A stretch of DNA of 64,000 bases from Bacteroidota bacterium (GCA_005798905.1 SYIK01000011.1:124001-188000), one strand, 5' to 3'; positions 26,257 through 35,735 are shown, counted from the first letter of the stretch. Program-made: numbers and translations. The notes: generated by a model not told the origin, from the sequence alone.

Positions 26257-26290
26257 TTGGTTTTAGACCAACTTGTTTTCCTTAACTTTG
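26257..26290 (+). promoter_or_regulatory. Promoter of ileS
   Basis: TTG at 26257-26259, a 23-bp spacer and TAACTTTG at 26283-26290 match the Bacteroidota consensus TTG-N17-23-TAnnTTTG. It ends 19 bases before the ATG at 26310. This is the best complete promoter match in the window. Confidence 0.65.
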
Positions 26291-26309
26291 CCCACTTTTT
26301 GCATTGATT

Positions 26310-29300
26310 ATGAGTTTAAAATACAAAGAATTTTCAGAGCTAAATTTACCCGCAATTGAGCAGGAAATACTTGCAAAATGGCAGGCAAATGAAACATTTG
26401 AAAAAAGCGTTTCTCAAAAAGAAGGCGCCACTCCTTTTGTATTTTATGAAGGACCACCAAGTGCAAATGGAATGCCCGGCATTCATCATGTTATTTCGCG
26501 CACATTAAAAGATTTAGTTTGTCGCTATAAAACCATGCAAGGTTTTCAAGTAAAAAGAAAAGGAGGATGGGATACACATGGTTTGCCAATAGAATTAGGA
26601 GTAGAAAAAGAATTAGGAATTACAAAAGAAGATATCGGCACTAAAATTTCGGTAGAAGATTATAACAAAAAATGTCGCGAAGCGGTTTTAAAATATAAAG
26701 ATAAATGGGACGACATAACGCGAAAAATGGGCTACTGGGTTGATTTGAACGATCCATACATAACATTTAAAAGCGAATACATTGAATCTGTTTGGTGGTT
26801 ATTGAGCGAATTGTTTAAAAAAGATTTATTGTATGAAAGTGTAAGTATTCAGCCGTACTCACCGGCAGCAGGTACCGGACTTAGTTCGCACGAACTCAAT
26901 CAGCCCGGAACTTATAAGATGGTAAAAGATACGAGCTGCGTGGCTATGTTTAAGTCTGTTCGCAATGAGAAAAGCGAATTCATTTTCAATAAAATTGAGA
27001 ATGAAGAAATATTTTTCTTGGCGTGGACTACAACGCCATGGACGCTTCCGGCAAATTTGGGATTGTCGGTTGGCGCAAATATTGATTATGTTTTAGTAAA
27101 AACAATCAATCCGTATTTGCATATTCCGGTAAATGTAATATTAGCAAAAGCATTGCTTGAAAAATATTTTAAACCGGAAAATGAAAATGCTTCAATTGAT
27201 GTTTATAAAAATGACGGGAAAAATATTCCTTATTCAATTTTAGCAACATTCAAAGGAAAACAATTGGCGGGTTGCGAATACGAGCAACTACTTTCTTTCA
27301 ATGCAAATTCAATGAAAGAAATTTTGGTGCAAACACCAACTGCAAAACCATTCCGCGTTTTGATTGGAGATTTTGTAACCACAGAAGACGGAACCGGAAT
27401 TGTGCACACAGCGCCGGCATTTGGTGCTGATGACTTTCGCGTTGGAAAAAAATACGACATTGGAATTTTAACATTGGTTGATCGTGAAGGAAAATTTGTA
27501 GATGGACTTGGTGAATTTAGTAATCGATTTGTAAAAAATTACAAAGACGATTCCAATTATGTAGATGTGAATGTTGACATTGCCGTAAAATTAAAAAAAG
27601 AAAATCGTGCATTTAAAGTAGAAAAATACGAACACAGTTATCCGCATTGTTGGAGAACCGATAAGCCAATTCTTTATTATCCGTTGGATGCGTGGTTTAT
27701 AAAAACTACTGCCCTAAAAGATAGAATGGTGGAATTAAATCAAACCATCAATTGGAAACCAAAATCAACAGGTGAGGGTCGTTTTGGAAATTGGTTAGAG
27801 AATATGGTTGATTGGAATTTGAGTCGCAGCCGATTTTGGGGAACGCCACTTCCCATTTGGTTTACAGAAGATGGCGAAGAAAAAAAATGTATCGGAAGCA
27901 TCGAAGAACTTAAAAATGAATTAAGAAAATCAATTGCTTCGGGATGGATGAAATTGGATTCAAAAGAAGCTGTTGAAATTGAAATCAATAAATTGGTTTC
28001 CGATTTACACAAACCATTTGTTGACAATATTATTTTGGTGAGTGATTCCGGAAAACCGATGAAAAGAGTTCCGGATTTAATTGATGTTTGGTTCGACAGC
28101 GGTTCGATGCCTTATGCACAATTGCATTTTCCTTTCGAAAATAAAGAAGAGTTTAAAAAATCTTTCCCTGCCGATTTTATTGCAGAAGGAGTAGACCAAA
28201 CGCGAGGTTGGTTTTATACTTTACACGCAATTGCTGCATTGGTTTTCGATTCGGTTGCGTATAAAACTTGTGTTTCCAATGGGTTGGTGCTGGATAAAAA
28301 CGGCAATAAAATGAGCAAGCGATTAGGAAATGTAATCGATCCTTTTAAAACAATTGAAACATTTGGTGCAGATGCAACAAGATGGTATTTGGTTTCCAAT
28401 GCATCTCCTTGGGAGAATATGAAATTTGATTTAGATGGGATTAAAGAAGTGCAACGAAAATTTTTCGGAACACTTTTCAATACGTATCAATTTTTTAGTC
28501 TTTATGCCAACGTAGATAGTTTTTCATTTAAAGAAAATTATATTACGTTAGCGCAGCGTCCGGAAATTGATCGATGGATTCTTTCTTCTTTAAATAGTGT
28601 AGTAAAAAAAGCAACTGCTTTTATGGACGACTACGAGCCAACGCAGGCTGCTCGTGTTATTGAAGATTTTTTAGATGAACATTTAAGTAATTGGTACGTT
28701 CGTTTGTGCCGTAGAAGATTTTGGAAAGGAGAATATGAACAAGATAAAATTTGTGCATACCAAACATTGTACGAATGTTTAGAAACGATTTCGAGATTGA
28801 TAGCACCGATTGCTCCTTTTTTCTGCGATGCTGTTTTTCAAAATTTAAATGCTGTTAGCAAACGATTTGCTGCAGAATCGGTTCATCATGTTGAATTTCC
28901 AAAAGTGGATGAATCAGCAATTGATTTAAAGTTGGAAGAAAGAATGCAACTAGCACAATTAGCATCATCATTAGTTTTATCTGTTAGAAAAAAAGTAAAC
29001 ATTAAGGTTCGCCAACCATTGCAAAAAGTTTTGATACCGGTTTTTAACAGTGAAATGAAAATTCAATTACAAAAAGTTGAAGAGTTAATAAAGTCGGAAG
29101 TAAATATAAAGGAGATAGAATACCTCGATGCGAGTAACACATTTATTAAAAAAAGAGTGAAACCCAATTTTGTAACCCTTGGAAAAAAATTGGGAAACAA
29201 AATGAAAGAAGTTGCACAGCTATTAAGTCAATTTACAGAGGAGCAAATAGCAGTGTTGGAAAAAGACCTTCAATATAGTTTGTCGATTGGGAATGAATCC

Positions 29301-29672
29301 CTATTATTACAAATTGAGGATATCGAAATAACAAGCGAAGACATTCCGGGATGGATGGTGGCAACAAAAGGGAATTTAACCGTTGCATTGGATATAACTA
29401 TTTCACCGGAATTGGAAGATGAAGGCAATGCCCGTGAGTTTGTAAATCGTGTTCAAAAAATAAGGAAGGATAGTGGGTTTGCATTAATGGATCGGATTGT
29501 AGTTCAGGTAATGGCGGACGAAAGAATGAAAAATTCATTGACAAAGTATAATAGTTATATTTGCGCCGAAATTTTGGCAGATAAATTTGAAGTTTTGTCA
29601 ACTATTTCGGAAGGTTTAGAAATTGAAGTGAATGGAAAAATGTTAAAAATAATAGTTTTAAAAAAAGAGTAA
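26310..29672 (+). CDS. ileS: Isoleucine--tRNA ligase IleS
   Basis: IleS charges tRNA-Ile. The 1120-residue class I synthetase has the HIGH-like motif GIHH (57-60) after PPSANGMP and the KMSKR motif at 667-671. The CP1 editing domain contains WTTTPWTLPANLGL and the T-rich DGTGIVHTAPAFGADD. The anticodon-binding region ends with a long C-terminal extension, so the protein is clearly longer than the roughly 940-residue E. coli enzyme. This long form is normal in Bacteroidota. Start chosen at ATG 26310; a TTG two codons upstream lies between the promoter and the ATG. Co-directional with the DksA-like gene, 3 bp downstream. Confidence 0.96.
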   Translation: MSLKYKEFSELNLPAIEQEILAKWQANETFEKSVSQKEGATPFVFYEGPPSANGMPGIHHVISRTLKDLVCRYKTMQGFQVKRKGGWDTHGLPIELGVEKELGITKEDIGTKISVEDYNKKCREAVLKYKDKWDDITRKMGYWVDLNDPYITFKSEYIESVWWLLSELFKKDLLYESVSIQPYSPAAGTGLSSHELNQPGTYKMVKDTSCVAMFKSVRNEKSEFIFNKIENEEIFFLAWTTTPWTLPANLGLSVGANIDYVLVKTINPYLHIPVNVILAKALLEKYFKPENENASIDVYKNDGKNIPYSILATFKGKQLAGCEYEQLLSFNANSMKEILVQTPTAKPFRVLIGDFVTTEDGTGIVHTAPAFGADDFRVGKKYDIGILTLVDREGKFVDGLGEFSNRFVKNYKDDSNYVDVNVDIAVKLKKENRAFKVEKYEHSYPHCWRTDKPILYYPLDAWFIKTTALKDRMVELNQTINWKPKSTGEGRFGNWLENMVDWNLSRSRFWGTPLPIWFTEDGEEKKCIGSIEELKNELRKSIASGWMKLDSKEAVEIEINKLVSDLHKPFVDNIILVSDSGKPMKRVPDLIDVWFDSGSMPYAQLHFPFENKEEFKKSFPADFIAEGVDQTRGWFYTLHAIAALVFDSVAYKTCVSNGLVLDKNGNKMSKRLGNVIDPFKTIETFGADATRWYLVSNASPWENMKFDLDGIKEVQRKFFGTLFNTYQFFSLYANVDSFSFKENYITLAQRPEIDRWILSSLNSVVKKATAFMDDYEPTQAARVIEDFLDEHLSNWYVRLCRRRFWKGEYEQDKICAYQTLYECLETISRLIAPIAPFFCDAVFQNLNAVSKRFAAESVHHVEFPKVDESAIDLKLEERMQLAQLASSLVLSVRKKVNIKVRQPLQKVLIPVFNSEMKIQLQKVEELIKSEVNIKEIEYLDASNTFIKKRVKPNFVTLGKKLGNKMKEVAQLLSQFTEEQIAVLEKDLQYSLSIGNESLLLQIEDIEITSEDIPGWMVATKGNLTVALDITISPELEDEGNAREFVNRVQKIRKDSGFALMDRIVVQVMADERMKNSLTKYNSYICAEILADKFEVLSTISEGLEIEVNGKMLKIIVLKKE

Positions 29673-29675
29673 ACT

Positions 29676-30434
29676 ATGCCAACAAAGAAAAAAGTAGCTC
29701 CTAAGAAAGCAGTAAAGCCAGTAAAAAAGCAGGTTGTAAAACATGCGACACCAACTAAAAAATCTGTAAAAAAACCGGCAGCAAAAGCAAAGCCAGTTGC
29801 AAAAAAAATAGTTGTAAAAGCAAAGCCGATAGCAAAGAAAGTAGCTGCAAAGCCAAAGGCAAAGGTTGTGCATAAAAAAGTGGTTGTAAAGATTTCCAAA
29901 CCTTTACCAACAAGCAAGCATTCAATAAAACCTATAATAAAAAAAGAGCCAGCCAAAGTATCTAAAGTTATTATACCTAAAATTGCTACAAAAGCCTCTA
30001 AAAAGTACGAACCAGATTTTATGAGATCAATTTTAGATACAAAGGAAGCGGTTGTTTCAGCTCCCACACAACGCTATTCTGATGGTGAGCTTTTAGAGTT
30101 CAAGGAATTAATTCAGTTAAGATTGGAAAGATCAAAGAAAGAGTTGAGCTATTTGCAGGGGTTAATAACTAGAAAAGATGAAACTGGCGATATGGACGAG
30201 GGTAGATATATGACCATGGAAGATGGAAGTGTAAGCATGGAGCGCGAACAATTATCTCAAATGGCCAGTCGTCAAATTACTTATATAGATCATTTGGAAA
30301 AAGCAATGATGCGCATTGAGAATAAAACTTATGGTATTTGTAGAAAAACAGGTAAACTGATTGAAAAAGCACGCCTTCGTGCTGTACCTCATGCTACGCT
30401 TACTGTTGAAGCAAAACAATCGAATAATAAGTAA
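29676..30434 (+). CDS. DksA/TraR-type protein with lysine-rich H1-like N-terminal tail
   Basis: A 252-residue protein in two parts. Residues 1-110 are almost entirely Lys, Ala, Pro and Val in repeats such as KKPAAKAKP and KPIAKKVAAKPKAK, resembling the tail of histone H1. Residues 130-250 are a DksA/TraR-like domain: a coiled coil, then YGICRKTGKLIEKARLRAVPHATLTVEAK. The zinc finger is degenerate, keeping one Cys (GICRKTGK), as in most Bacteroidota homologues. It likely binds RNA polymerase and perhaps DNA non-specifically through the tail. The tail is built from short codon repeats, so its length may vary between strains. Confidence 0.85.
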   Translation: MPTKKKVAPKKAVKPVKKQVVKHATPTKKSVKKPAAKAKPVAKKIVVKAKPIAKKVAAKPKAKVVHKKVVVKISKPLPTSKHSIKPIIKKEPAKVSKVIIPKIATKASKKYEPDFMRSILDTKEAVVSAPTQRYSDGELLEFKELIQLRLERSKKELSYLQGLITRKDETGDMDEGRYMTMEDGSVSMEREQLSQMASRQITYIDHLEKAMMRIENKTYGICRKTGKLIEKARLRAVPHATLTVEAKQSNNK

Positions 30435-30442
30435 GAGATTTA

Positions 30443-30472
30443 GTAACCGAAATTTTGGTTACAATTTTTTTT
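30443..30472 (+). terminator. Intrinsic terminator after the dksA-like gene
   Basis: GTAACC (30443-30448) and GGTTAC (30457-30462) form a stem with an 8-nt loop, followed by AA and an eight-T run. It overlaps the 3' end of the convergent acetyltransferase gene. Confidence 0.75.
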
Positions 30473-30887
30473 CCATTATTACATGAGGGATGGTGATTTC
30501 GATAAAATCACTTCCTTTGCTTTTGTAGCCCATTTTTTCATAAAAACCAATTGCATTTTTTCGTGCGTGCATACTAATTGTTTTAAATCCGTGATCGCGT
30601 GCAAGATTTTCAGCAAACCGCATCAAAGCTCTTCCTATTCCTTTCCCTTGAAGGTCGTCTACAACTGCCATTTGCCTTAAACGAACTGTATGTATATCTT
30701 GTGGTACAAGCATACAGCAACCTAATATTTGATCATCATCAAAAGCACCAATTAATAAATTCTCTTTCTCTTTCTCTATTTCATCTTTCAACAAAGAAAG
30801 ACCTAAAGGTCTTCTCAAAAGATCATTTCGCAGATTAACCATTTTCTGGTATTCAAAAGTGCCGTAGTCTATAATCTTTAAAGCCAT
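30459..30887 (-). CDS. GNAT family N-acetyltransferase
   Basis: A 142-residue acetyltransferase with the acetyl-CoA binding motif LRQMAVVDDLQGKGIGRALMRFAENLA at about residues 69-95 and the later IGFYEKMGYKSKG segment. It resembles ElaA/YjcF-like small GNAT enzymes, but the acceptor substrate is unknown. It is monocistronic, convergent with the DksA-like gene, and its start faces acpP across about 190 bp. Confidence 0.88.
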   Translation of the reverse strand: MALKIIDYGTFEYQKMVNLRNDLLRRPLGLSLLKDEIEKEKENLLIGAFDDDQILGCCMLVPQDIHTVRLRQMAVVDDLQGKGIGRALMRFAENLARDHGFKTISMHARKNAIGFYEKMGYKSKGSDFIEITIPHVIMEKKL

Positions 30888-31019
30888 AAAATAGAATTGC
30901 AGTAATTATGATGGGTTCAAATTACGTATTATTAAAATTACAACCAATTGTTTACTAAAATATTCGAATTAATGTTAAATACGATTTATTTTTTTAAAAG
31001 AAAAAACCTATTAAATGCG

Positions 31020-31046
31020 TTGATTAATGTAAAAAATCTATTTTTG
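31020..31046 (+). promoter_or_regulatory. Promoter of acpP
   Basis: TATTTTTG at 31039-31046 matches TAnnTTTG, with TTG at 31020-31022 and a short 16-bp spacer. It ends 28 bases before the acpP ATG. Confidence 0.5.
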
Positions 31047-31074
31047 CAACCATATCTAACTAAACTATTGTTAT

Positions 31075-31311
31075 ATGTCAGACATTGCATCAAGAGTTAA
31101 GAAAATTATTGTAGACAAATTAGGAGTTGATGAAGCAGAAGTAACCAACGAAGCTTCCTTCACTAATGATTTAGGTGCCGACTCGTTGGACACTGTAGAA
31201 TTGATTATGGAATTCGAAAAAGAATTTAACCTTTCTATTCCAGATGAACAAGCTGAAACCATCACTACAGTTGGTCAAGCGATTACTTATTTGGAAGAAA
31301 ACGCAAAGTAA
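31075..31311 (+). CDS. acpP: Acyl carrier protein AcpP
   Basis: The 78-residue acidic protein carries the phosphopantetheine attachment site S37 in [12 protein letters not shown]. It carries growing acyl chains in fatty-acid synthesis and supplies acyl groups to LpxA and other acyltransferases. It is followed by fabF and rnc, the conserved bacterial order, with a terminator-like hairpin between acpP and fabF. Confidence 0.97.
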   Translation: MSDIASRVKKIIVDKLGVDEAEVTNEASFTNDLGADSLDTVELIMEFEKEFNLSIPDEQAETITTVGQAITYLEENAK

Positions 31312-31350
31312 AAGTTCAACTCTTCAGTAACGAGGAGAAAATAAATTAAT

Positions 31351-31390
31351 CCGCCTTAGTAATTTTTTCGAATTACAAAGGCGGTTTTCT
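31351..31390 (+). terminator. Hairpin between acpP and fabF
   Basis: CCGCCTT/AAGGCGG and an inner GTAATT/AATTAC stem, separated by an A-A mismatch, enclose a TTTTCG loop and are followed by TTTTCTT. As acpP transcript is normally needed in large excess over fabF, it probably ends most acpP transcripts and lets some read through. Confidence 0.8.
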
Positions 31391-31439
31391 TGTGTAGCAA
31401 ATCTGCTCGGTGTATCTTTAAAAAAATTTCCAAATTTAT

Positions 31440-32693
31440 ATGGGATTAAAAAGAGTTGTTGTTACTGGAATAGGTGCATTAACACCGATTGGTAATACAG
31501 TAGATGAATTTTGGCAAAACTTAATCAGTGGAGTTTCGGGTGCTGAAATGATTAAACTTTTTGATGCCTCAAAATTTAAAACAAGATTTGCCTGCGAGAT
31601 AAAAGGGTTTGACCCAACGGCTTTTCTTGAGAAAAAAGAAGCAAGAAAATTAGACCGCTTTGCACAAATTGCAATTGTTGCAAGTGACCAAGCCGTGAAG
31701 GATGCAAATCTTGACAAAGAAAAAATTAATTGCGACAGAGTTGGTGTTGTTTTCGGTAGTGGAATTGGCGGTATTGTAACTTTTCAGGAAGAAGTGATGA
31801 ATTTTGCAAAAGGAGATGGAACGCCACGATTCAATCCATTCTTTATTCCTAAAATGATATTGGATATTGCGGCCGGTCATATTTCTATTCGTCATGGATT
31901 TAGAGGACCAAACTTTGCGGTAGTAAGTGCTTGCGCTTCTTCCTCCAATGCAATTATGGAATCATTCAACTTGCTACGATTGGGAAAGGCAGATATTATT
32001 TTAGCCGGCGGTTCGGAAAGTGTAATTAACGAAGCCGGTGTTGGTGGATTTAATGCAATGAAAGCATTAAGCGAAAGAAACGATGATCCAAAATCTGCTA
32101 GCCGTCCTTACGATAAAGAACGCGATGGATTTGTAATGGGAGAAGCTGCCGGAATATTAGTGTTGGAAGAATTGGAACATGCAAAAGCAAGAGGCGCAAA
32201 AATCTATTGCGAAATTATTGGTTGCGGTGCATCTGCAGATGCGTACCATATTACAGCGCCGCACCCCGAAGGACTTGGAGCAAAAAATGTTATGAATGCT
32301 GCATTGGCCGAAGCAGGAATAGCACCTTCCGAAGTTGATTATATTAATCCACACGGTACATCAACACCACTGGGTGATATTGCAGAAGTAAAAGCAATAT
32401 TGGATGTTTTTGGAGAACATACTTTTAAACTTAATATTAGTAGTACAAAATCTATGACTGGTCATTGCTTGGGAGCAACAGGCGTAATTGAAGCGATTGC
32501 CTGTATTAAAAGTGTTCAAGAAGATATCGTACCTCCAACCATCAATCACTTTACCGATGATCCAGAATTGGATGCTCGCATAAATTTCACTTTTGGAAAA
32601 GCACAAAAAAGAATCGTAAATGTGGCACTTAGCAATACATTTGGTTTTGGTGGTCACAATGCTTGTGTTATTATGAAAAAATATACAAATTAA
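31440..32693 (+). CDS. fabF: Beta-ketoacyl-ACP synthase II FabF
   Basis: FabF condenses acyl-ACP with malonyl-ACP during fatty-acid elongation. The 417-residue thiolase-fold enzyme has the catalytic triad C165 (VVSACASSS), H305 (NPHGTSTPLGD) and H342 (GHCLGATG), and the glycine-rich NTFGFGGHNAC end. The length is typical. It lies between acpP and rnc. Confidence 0.97.
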   Translation: MGLKRVVVTGIGALTPIGNTVDEFWQNLISGVSGAEMIKLFDASKFKTRFACEIKGFDPTAFLEKKEARKLDRFAQIAIVASDQAVKDANLDKEKINCDRVGVVFGSGIGGIVTFQEEVMNFAKGDGTPRFNPFFIPKMILDIAAGHISIRHGFRGPNFAVVSACASSSNAIMESFNLLRLGKADIILAGGSESVINEAGVGGFNAMKALSERNDDPKSASRPYDKERDGFVMGEAAGILVLEELEHAKARGAKIYCEIIGCGASADAYHITAPHPEGLGAKNVMNAALAEAGIAPSEVDYINPHGTSTPLGDIAEVKAILDVFGEHTFKLNISSTKSMTGHCLGATGVIEAIACIKSVQEDIVPPTINHFTDDPELDARINFTFGKAQKRIVNVALSNTFGFGGHNACVIMKKYTN

Positions 32694-32725
32694 TTTTAAT
32701 CGCATAAATTTTGTAGCTTACTTCC

Positions 32726-33472
32726 GTGGATTTTATTAAGTCATTTTTTTATAAAAATAAAACTGCTTCTTTCAAGAAGTTATTAAGCAATTTGTTAGGG
32801 TTCACTCCAGGAAATCTTGCACTTTACAAAACTGCTTTTACACATCGTTCCGTAAAAGAATCATCCGATGAAAACAACGAACGATTGGAATATTTAGGCG
32901 ACGCAATTCTTGGTGCATTAGTTGCCGATTATCTTTTCAAGCGTTATCCATATAAAGGAGAAGGTTATCTTACAGAAATGAGAAGCAAGATGGTGAATCG
33001 TCAACAATTAAATGATATTGCTATTCGAATGGGACTGAAAAAACTTACGCAATATAACCGAATAGATGGTGCACTCAACATGAGTCAGATTTTTGGAAAC
33101 ACACTTGAATCGTTGGTTGGTGCAATTTATTTGGATCGTGGTTATGTAAAAACGGCTAAATGGGTAAAAGAGCAAATCCTTATTCCGCACATGTTTGTAG
33201 ATGATTTGGAAAATCTTGAAATTAACCACAAAAACAAATTGTACGGCTGGGCAAACAAAGGCGGAAAGCAATTGGAATTTGAAACTATTGAAGAAAGAAT
33301 AGAAGGAGGCCGTCGTTTATTTACAGTTGGCGCAATGGTAGATGGCGAAAAAATTGCAGAAGGAAAAGCATTTAACAAAAAAGATGCTTCTCAAATTGCA
33401 GCACAAGTTGCCGTAGATATTTTGGGGTTATTAAACACGGAAACAGATAGTGCAGTGGACGAAAAAAGTTAA
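32726..33472 (+). CDS. rnc: Ribonuclease III
   Basis: RNase III cleaves double-stranded RNA in rRNA and mRNA processing. The 248-residue protein has the signature NERLEYLGDAILG at about 51-63 with catalytic acidic residues, and a second acidic site in GNTLESLVGAIYLDRG. A double-stranded RNA binding domain lies in the last 80 residues (DASQIAAQVAVDIL). Translation starts at GTG 32726; no ATG fits. A TAAATTTTG element, one base longer than consensus, lies just upstream at 32705. Confidence 0.95.
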   Translation: MDFIKSFFYKNKTASFKKLLSNLLGFTPGNLALYKTAFTHRSVKESSDENNERLEYLGDAILGALVADYLFKRYPYKGEGYLTEMRSKMVNRQQLNDIAIRMGLKKLTQYNRIDGALNMSQIFGNTLESLVGAIYLDRGYVKTAKWVKEQILIPHMFVDDLENLEINHKNKLYGWANKGGKQLEFETIEERIEGGRRLFTVGAMVDGEKIAEGKAFNKKDASQIAAQVAVDILGLLNTETDSAVDEKS

Positions 33473-33482
33473 TGCTATTAAA

Positions 33483-33546
33483 GCCATCGTCATGCCTACG
33501 GCAGATAAATTGGTATGATGCGTTGCCCTGTGCATGGCTACCAACG
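33483..33546. repeat. Inverted-repeat-rich intergenic element
   Basis: This element between the convergent rnc and epimerase genes has higher GC than its surroundings and several nested inverted repeats. These are GCCAT/ATGGC (33483-33487, 33534-33538), TGCC-TAC-GGCA (33493-33503), CATGCC/GGTATG and CGTTG/CAACG (33521-33525, 33542-33546). It could be a REP-like or degraded miniature element, or a complex terminator. There is no T-run typical of intrinsic terminators. Confidence 0.4.
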
Positions 33547-33557
33547 AAATAAAATAC

Positions 33558-33956
33558 TTAACACGATTCACACAGTTCAATCAACACACCATTTGTAGAT
33601 TTTGGATGAAGAAAACAAATCAACTTATTATCTGCTCCTTTTTTAGGTTCGGTGTTCAGTAAAACAAAACCTTCTTTTTCCAATCGCGCCATTTCTTTTT
33701 TTATATCCGCCACTTCAAAAGCAATGTGATGAATTCCTTCGCCTTTTTTGGCTAAAAATTTTGCAATCGGGCCATTTTCGGCTGTCGTTTCCAGCAATTC
33801 TATTTTACCGTTTTTGGTATCAAAAAAAGCCGTTTTTACCATTTCATTTTCCACGGTTTCGGTCTTGTAACATTTAGTATCAAGCAGCAATTCAAAAAGA
33901 GGGATTGAAGTTTCAAGACTTTTTACCGCAATGCCAATATGTTCAATTTTTTGCAT
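33558..33956 (-). CDS. mce: Methylmalonyl-CoA epimerase (VOC family)
   Basis: The 132-residue vicinal-oxygen-chelate protein would interconvert (R)- and (S)-methylmalonyl-CoA. It opens MQKIEHIGIAVKSLETS with metal ligand H6; GEGIHHIAFEVADI supplies a second His and the C-terminal GVLIELCE supplies the Glu ligand. The start at 33956 is used; a longer frame to 34079 runs into the iscS promoter and start. It would link to the B12-binding mutase subunit at 45.1 kb. Divergent from iscS. Confidence 0.88.
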   Translation of the reverse strand: MQKIEHIGIAVKSLETSIPLFELLLDTKCYKTETVENEMVKTAFFDTKNGKIELLETTAENGPIAKFLAKKGEGIHHIAFEVADIKKEMARLEKEGFVLLNTEPKKGADNKLICFLHPKSTNGVLIELCESC

Positions 33957-34040
33957 GGCTTGTTTAAATGCTTTGTTTTCGAATTTGGTAAAAATAAACT
34001 TAACTTTTGAAATCAAACAAGAAACATCGTTTGTTTGAAG

Positions 34041-34048
34041 TAACTTTG
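34041..34048 (+). promoter_or_regulatory. -7 element for iscS
   Basis: TAACTTTG matches TAnnTTTG and ends 22 bases before the iscS ATG at 34071. Confidence 0.5.
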
Positions 34049-34070
34049 CAGCAGAAAATATTGAATAAAA

Positions 34071-35288
34071 ATGGTGCAACTTCCTATTTATTTAGATCAT
34101 AATGCTACAACTCCGTGCGATCCAAGAGTTGTAGAAGCGATGGTTCCGTATTTTACAAACAGTTTTGGTAATGCCGCAAGCCGAAATCATCCTTTTGGTT
34201 GGCAGGCAGAGGGTGCAGTTGATAATGCGCGGGAACAAGTAGCTCAATTAATTGGTGCCGATGCCAAAGAAATCATCTTTACTTCGGGTGCAACCGAAGC
34301 GGATAATTTGGCAATCAAAGGTGTTTTTGAAATGTACAAAAGCAAAGGCAATCATATTATCACTTGCAATATTGAACACAAAGCTGTTTTAGATACATGC
34401 AAGCATATTGAAAAAGAAGGCGGAGAAGTTACTTACTTGAAAGTAAACGACGATGGTATTATTAATTTAGATGAATTAGAAGCAGCTATCAAACCAACTA
34501 CAATTCTTATTGCCATTATGTATGCCAATAATGAAATTGGTACGGTAATGCCAATGAAAGAAATAAGCGCTATTGCAAAGAAAAATGGAGTTTTGGTTTT
34601 TACAGATGCTACGCAAGCGGTTGGAAAAATTTCGGTTGATGTTAATAAAGATGGAATTGATTTACTTGCATTTACTGCACATAAAATGTACGGACCAAAA
34701 GGAGTTGGAGCACTTTATGTGCGTAGAAAAAATCCAAGAGTAAAAGTTACTGCACAAATAGACGGTGGTGGGCACGAAAGAGGAATGCGAAGTGGTACAT
34801 TAAATGTTCCGGGAATTGTTGGATTTGGAAAAGCATGTGAAATTTGTAAAAACGAATTGGAACAGGATGCGGTACGAATTGTAAAATTGCGCGACAAATT
34901 AGAAAACAGTTTGCTTGGGTTGGAAGAAGCATATTTGAATGGGCATAAACAAAACCGTTTGCCGCATGTAAGTAATATTTCTTTCAAATTTGTAGAAGGA
35001 GAAGGTTTGTTGATGGGCTTTAATAAAGACATTGCACTTTCTTCAGGTTCGGCTTGTACATCAGCTTCTTTAGAGCCGTCGTATGTTTTAAAAGCATTGG
35101 GATTGGGAGATGATTTAGCACATAGTTCTTTACGATTTGGATTAGGAAGATTTACAACCGAAGAACAAATTGATTACACGATTGAAGCAGTTTCGAAAAC
35201 GGTTTTAAAATTAAGAGAAATGAGTCCGCTTTGGGAAATGTTCAAAGAAGGAATAGATATGAATTCCATTGAATGGGCACATCATTAA
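34071..35288 (+). CDS. iscS: Cysteine desulfurase IscS
   Basis: IscS takes sulfur from cysteine for Fe-S clusters and thiolation. The 405-residue PLP enzyme has [13 protein letters not shown] at the start, the PLP lysine in [16 protein letters not shown] and the mobile-loop catalytic Cys in [21 protein letters not shown]. The long active loop fits the IscS/NifS group rather than SufS. It is followed by iscU (27 bp) and iscA (40 bp). No iscR, hscA, hscB or fdx is adjacent. Confidence 0.94.
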   Translation: MVQLPIYLDHNATTPCDPRVVEAMVPYFTNSFGNAASRNHPFGWQAEGAVDNAREQVAQLIGADAKEIIFTSGATEADNLAIKGVFEMYKSKGNHIITCNIEHKAVLDTCKHIEKEGGEVTYLKVNDDGIINLDELEAAIKPTTILIAIMYANNEIGTVMPMKEISAIAKKNGVLVFTDATQAVGKISVDVNKDGIDLLAFTAHKMYGPKGVGALYVRRKNPRVKVTAQIDGGGHERGMRSGTLNVPGIVGFGKACEICKNELEQDAVRIVKLRDKLENSLLGLEEAYLNGHKQNRLPHVSNISFKFVEGEGLLMGFNKDIALSSGSACTSASLEPSYVLKALGLGDDLAHSSLRFGLGRFTTEEQIDYTIEAVSKTVLKLREMSPLWEMFKEGIDMNSIEWAHH

Positions 35289-35315
35289 TATTTATAATTA
35301 TTAAAAAAAATTATT

Positions 35316-35735
35316 ATGGCATACTCAGAAAAAGTTATCAGACATTATCAAAATCCGCAAAATGTAGGAACACTTGATAAAAGTAAATCAAATGTTGGCA
35401 CAGGATTGGTAGGTGCACCTGAGTGTGGAGACGTAATGCGTTTGCAAATAGAAGTTGATGATGCTACCGGAGTTATTACCGATGCAAAATTTAAAACTTT
35501 TGGTTGTGGATCTGCAATTGCATCTTCCTCAATTGCAACGGAATGGTTGAAAGGTAAAACAGTTGACCAAGCCATTACGATTGATAATATGACAATTGTA
35601 GAAGAGCTTCATCTTCCTCCAGTAAAAATTCATTGTTCCGTACTTGCCGAAGATGCTATCAAAGCAGCGGTAAACGATTATCGTCAAAAAAACGGGTTAG
35701 AAGAAATTAAATTTGAAGAAAGTGTAGTGCATTAA
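35316..35735 (+). CDS. iscU: Fe-S cluster scaffold IscU
   Basis: The 139-residue scaffold protein keeps the three cluster-binding cysteines: C37 (GAPECGD), C64 (FGCGSAIASSS) and C107 (KIHCSVLAEDA). The chaperone-recognition LPPVKIHC motif is at 100-107. It accepts sulfur from IscS to build a [2Fe-2S] cluster. Confidence 0.96.
   Translation: MAYSEKVIRHYQNPQNVGTLDKSKSNVGTGLVGAPECGDVMRLQIEVDDATGVITDAKFKTFGCGSAIASSSIATEWLKGKTVDQAITIDNMTIVEELHLPPVKIHCSVLAEDAIKAAVNDYRQKNGLEEIKFEESVVH

Noticed and set aside
26094-26309. T-box-like leader for ileS
   Set aside because: The small hairpins have no T-box specifier, no conserved T-box sequence and no terminator T-run, and a good promoter lies after them.
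29555-30067. Open 170-codon frame on the minus strand opposite the DksA-like gene and the ileS end
   Set aside because: Its Phe/Ala/Gly-rich product is the mirror of the Lys/Ala codon repeats of the tail. It lacks a promoter and crosses two well-supported genes.
32361-32705. 114-codon minus-strand frame over the end of fabF
   Set aside because: Opposite to the conserved FabF active-site region; composition is that of a shadow frame.
33957-34079. N-terminal extension of the epimerase gene
   Set aside because: It would cover the iscS promoter and start, and homologues begin at the MQKIEHIGIAV position.
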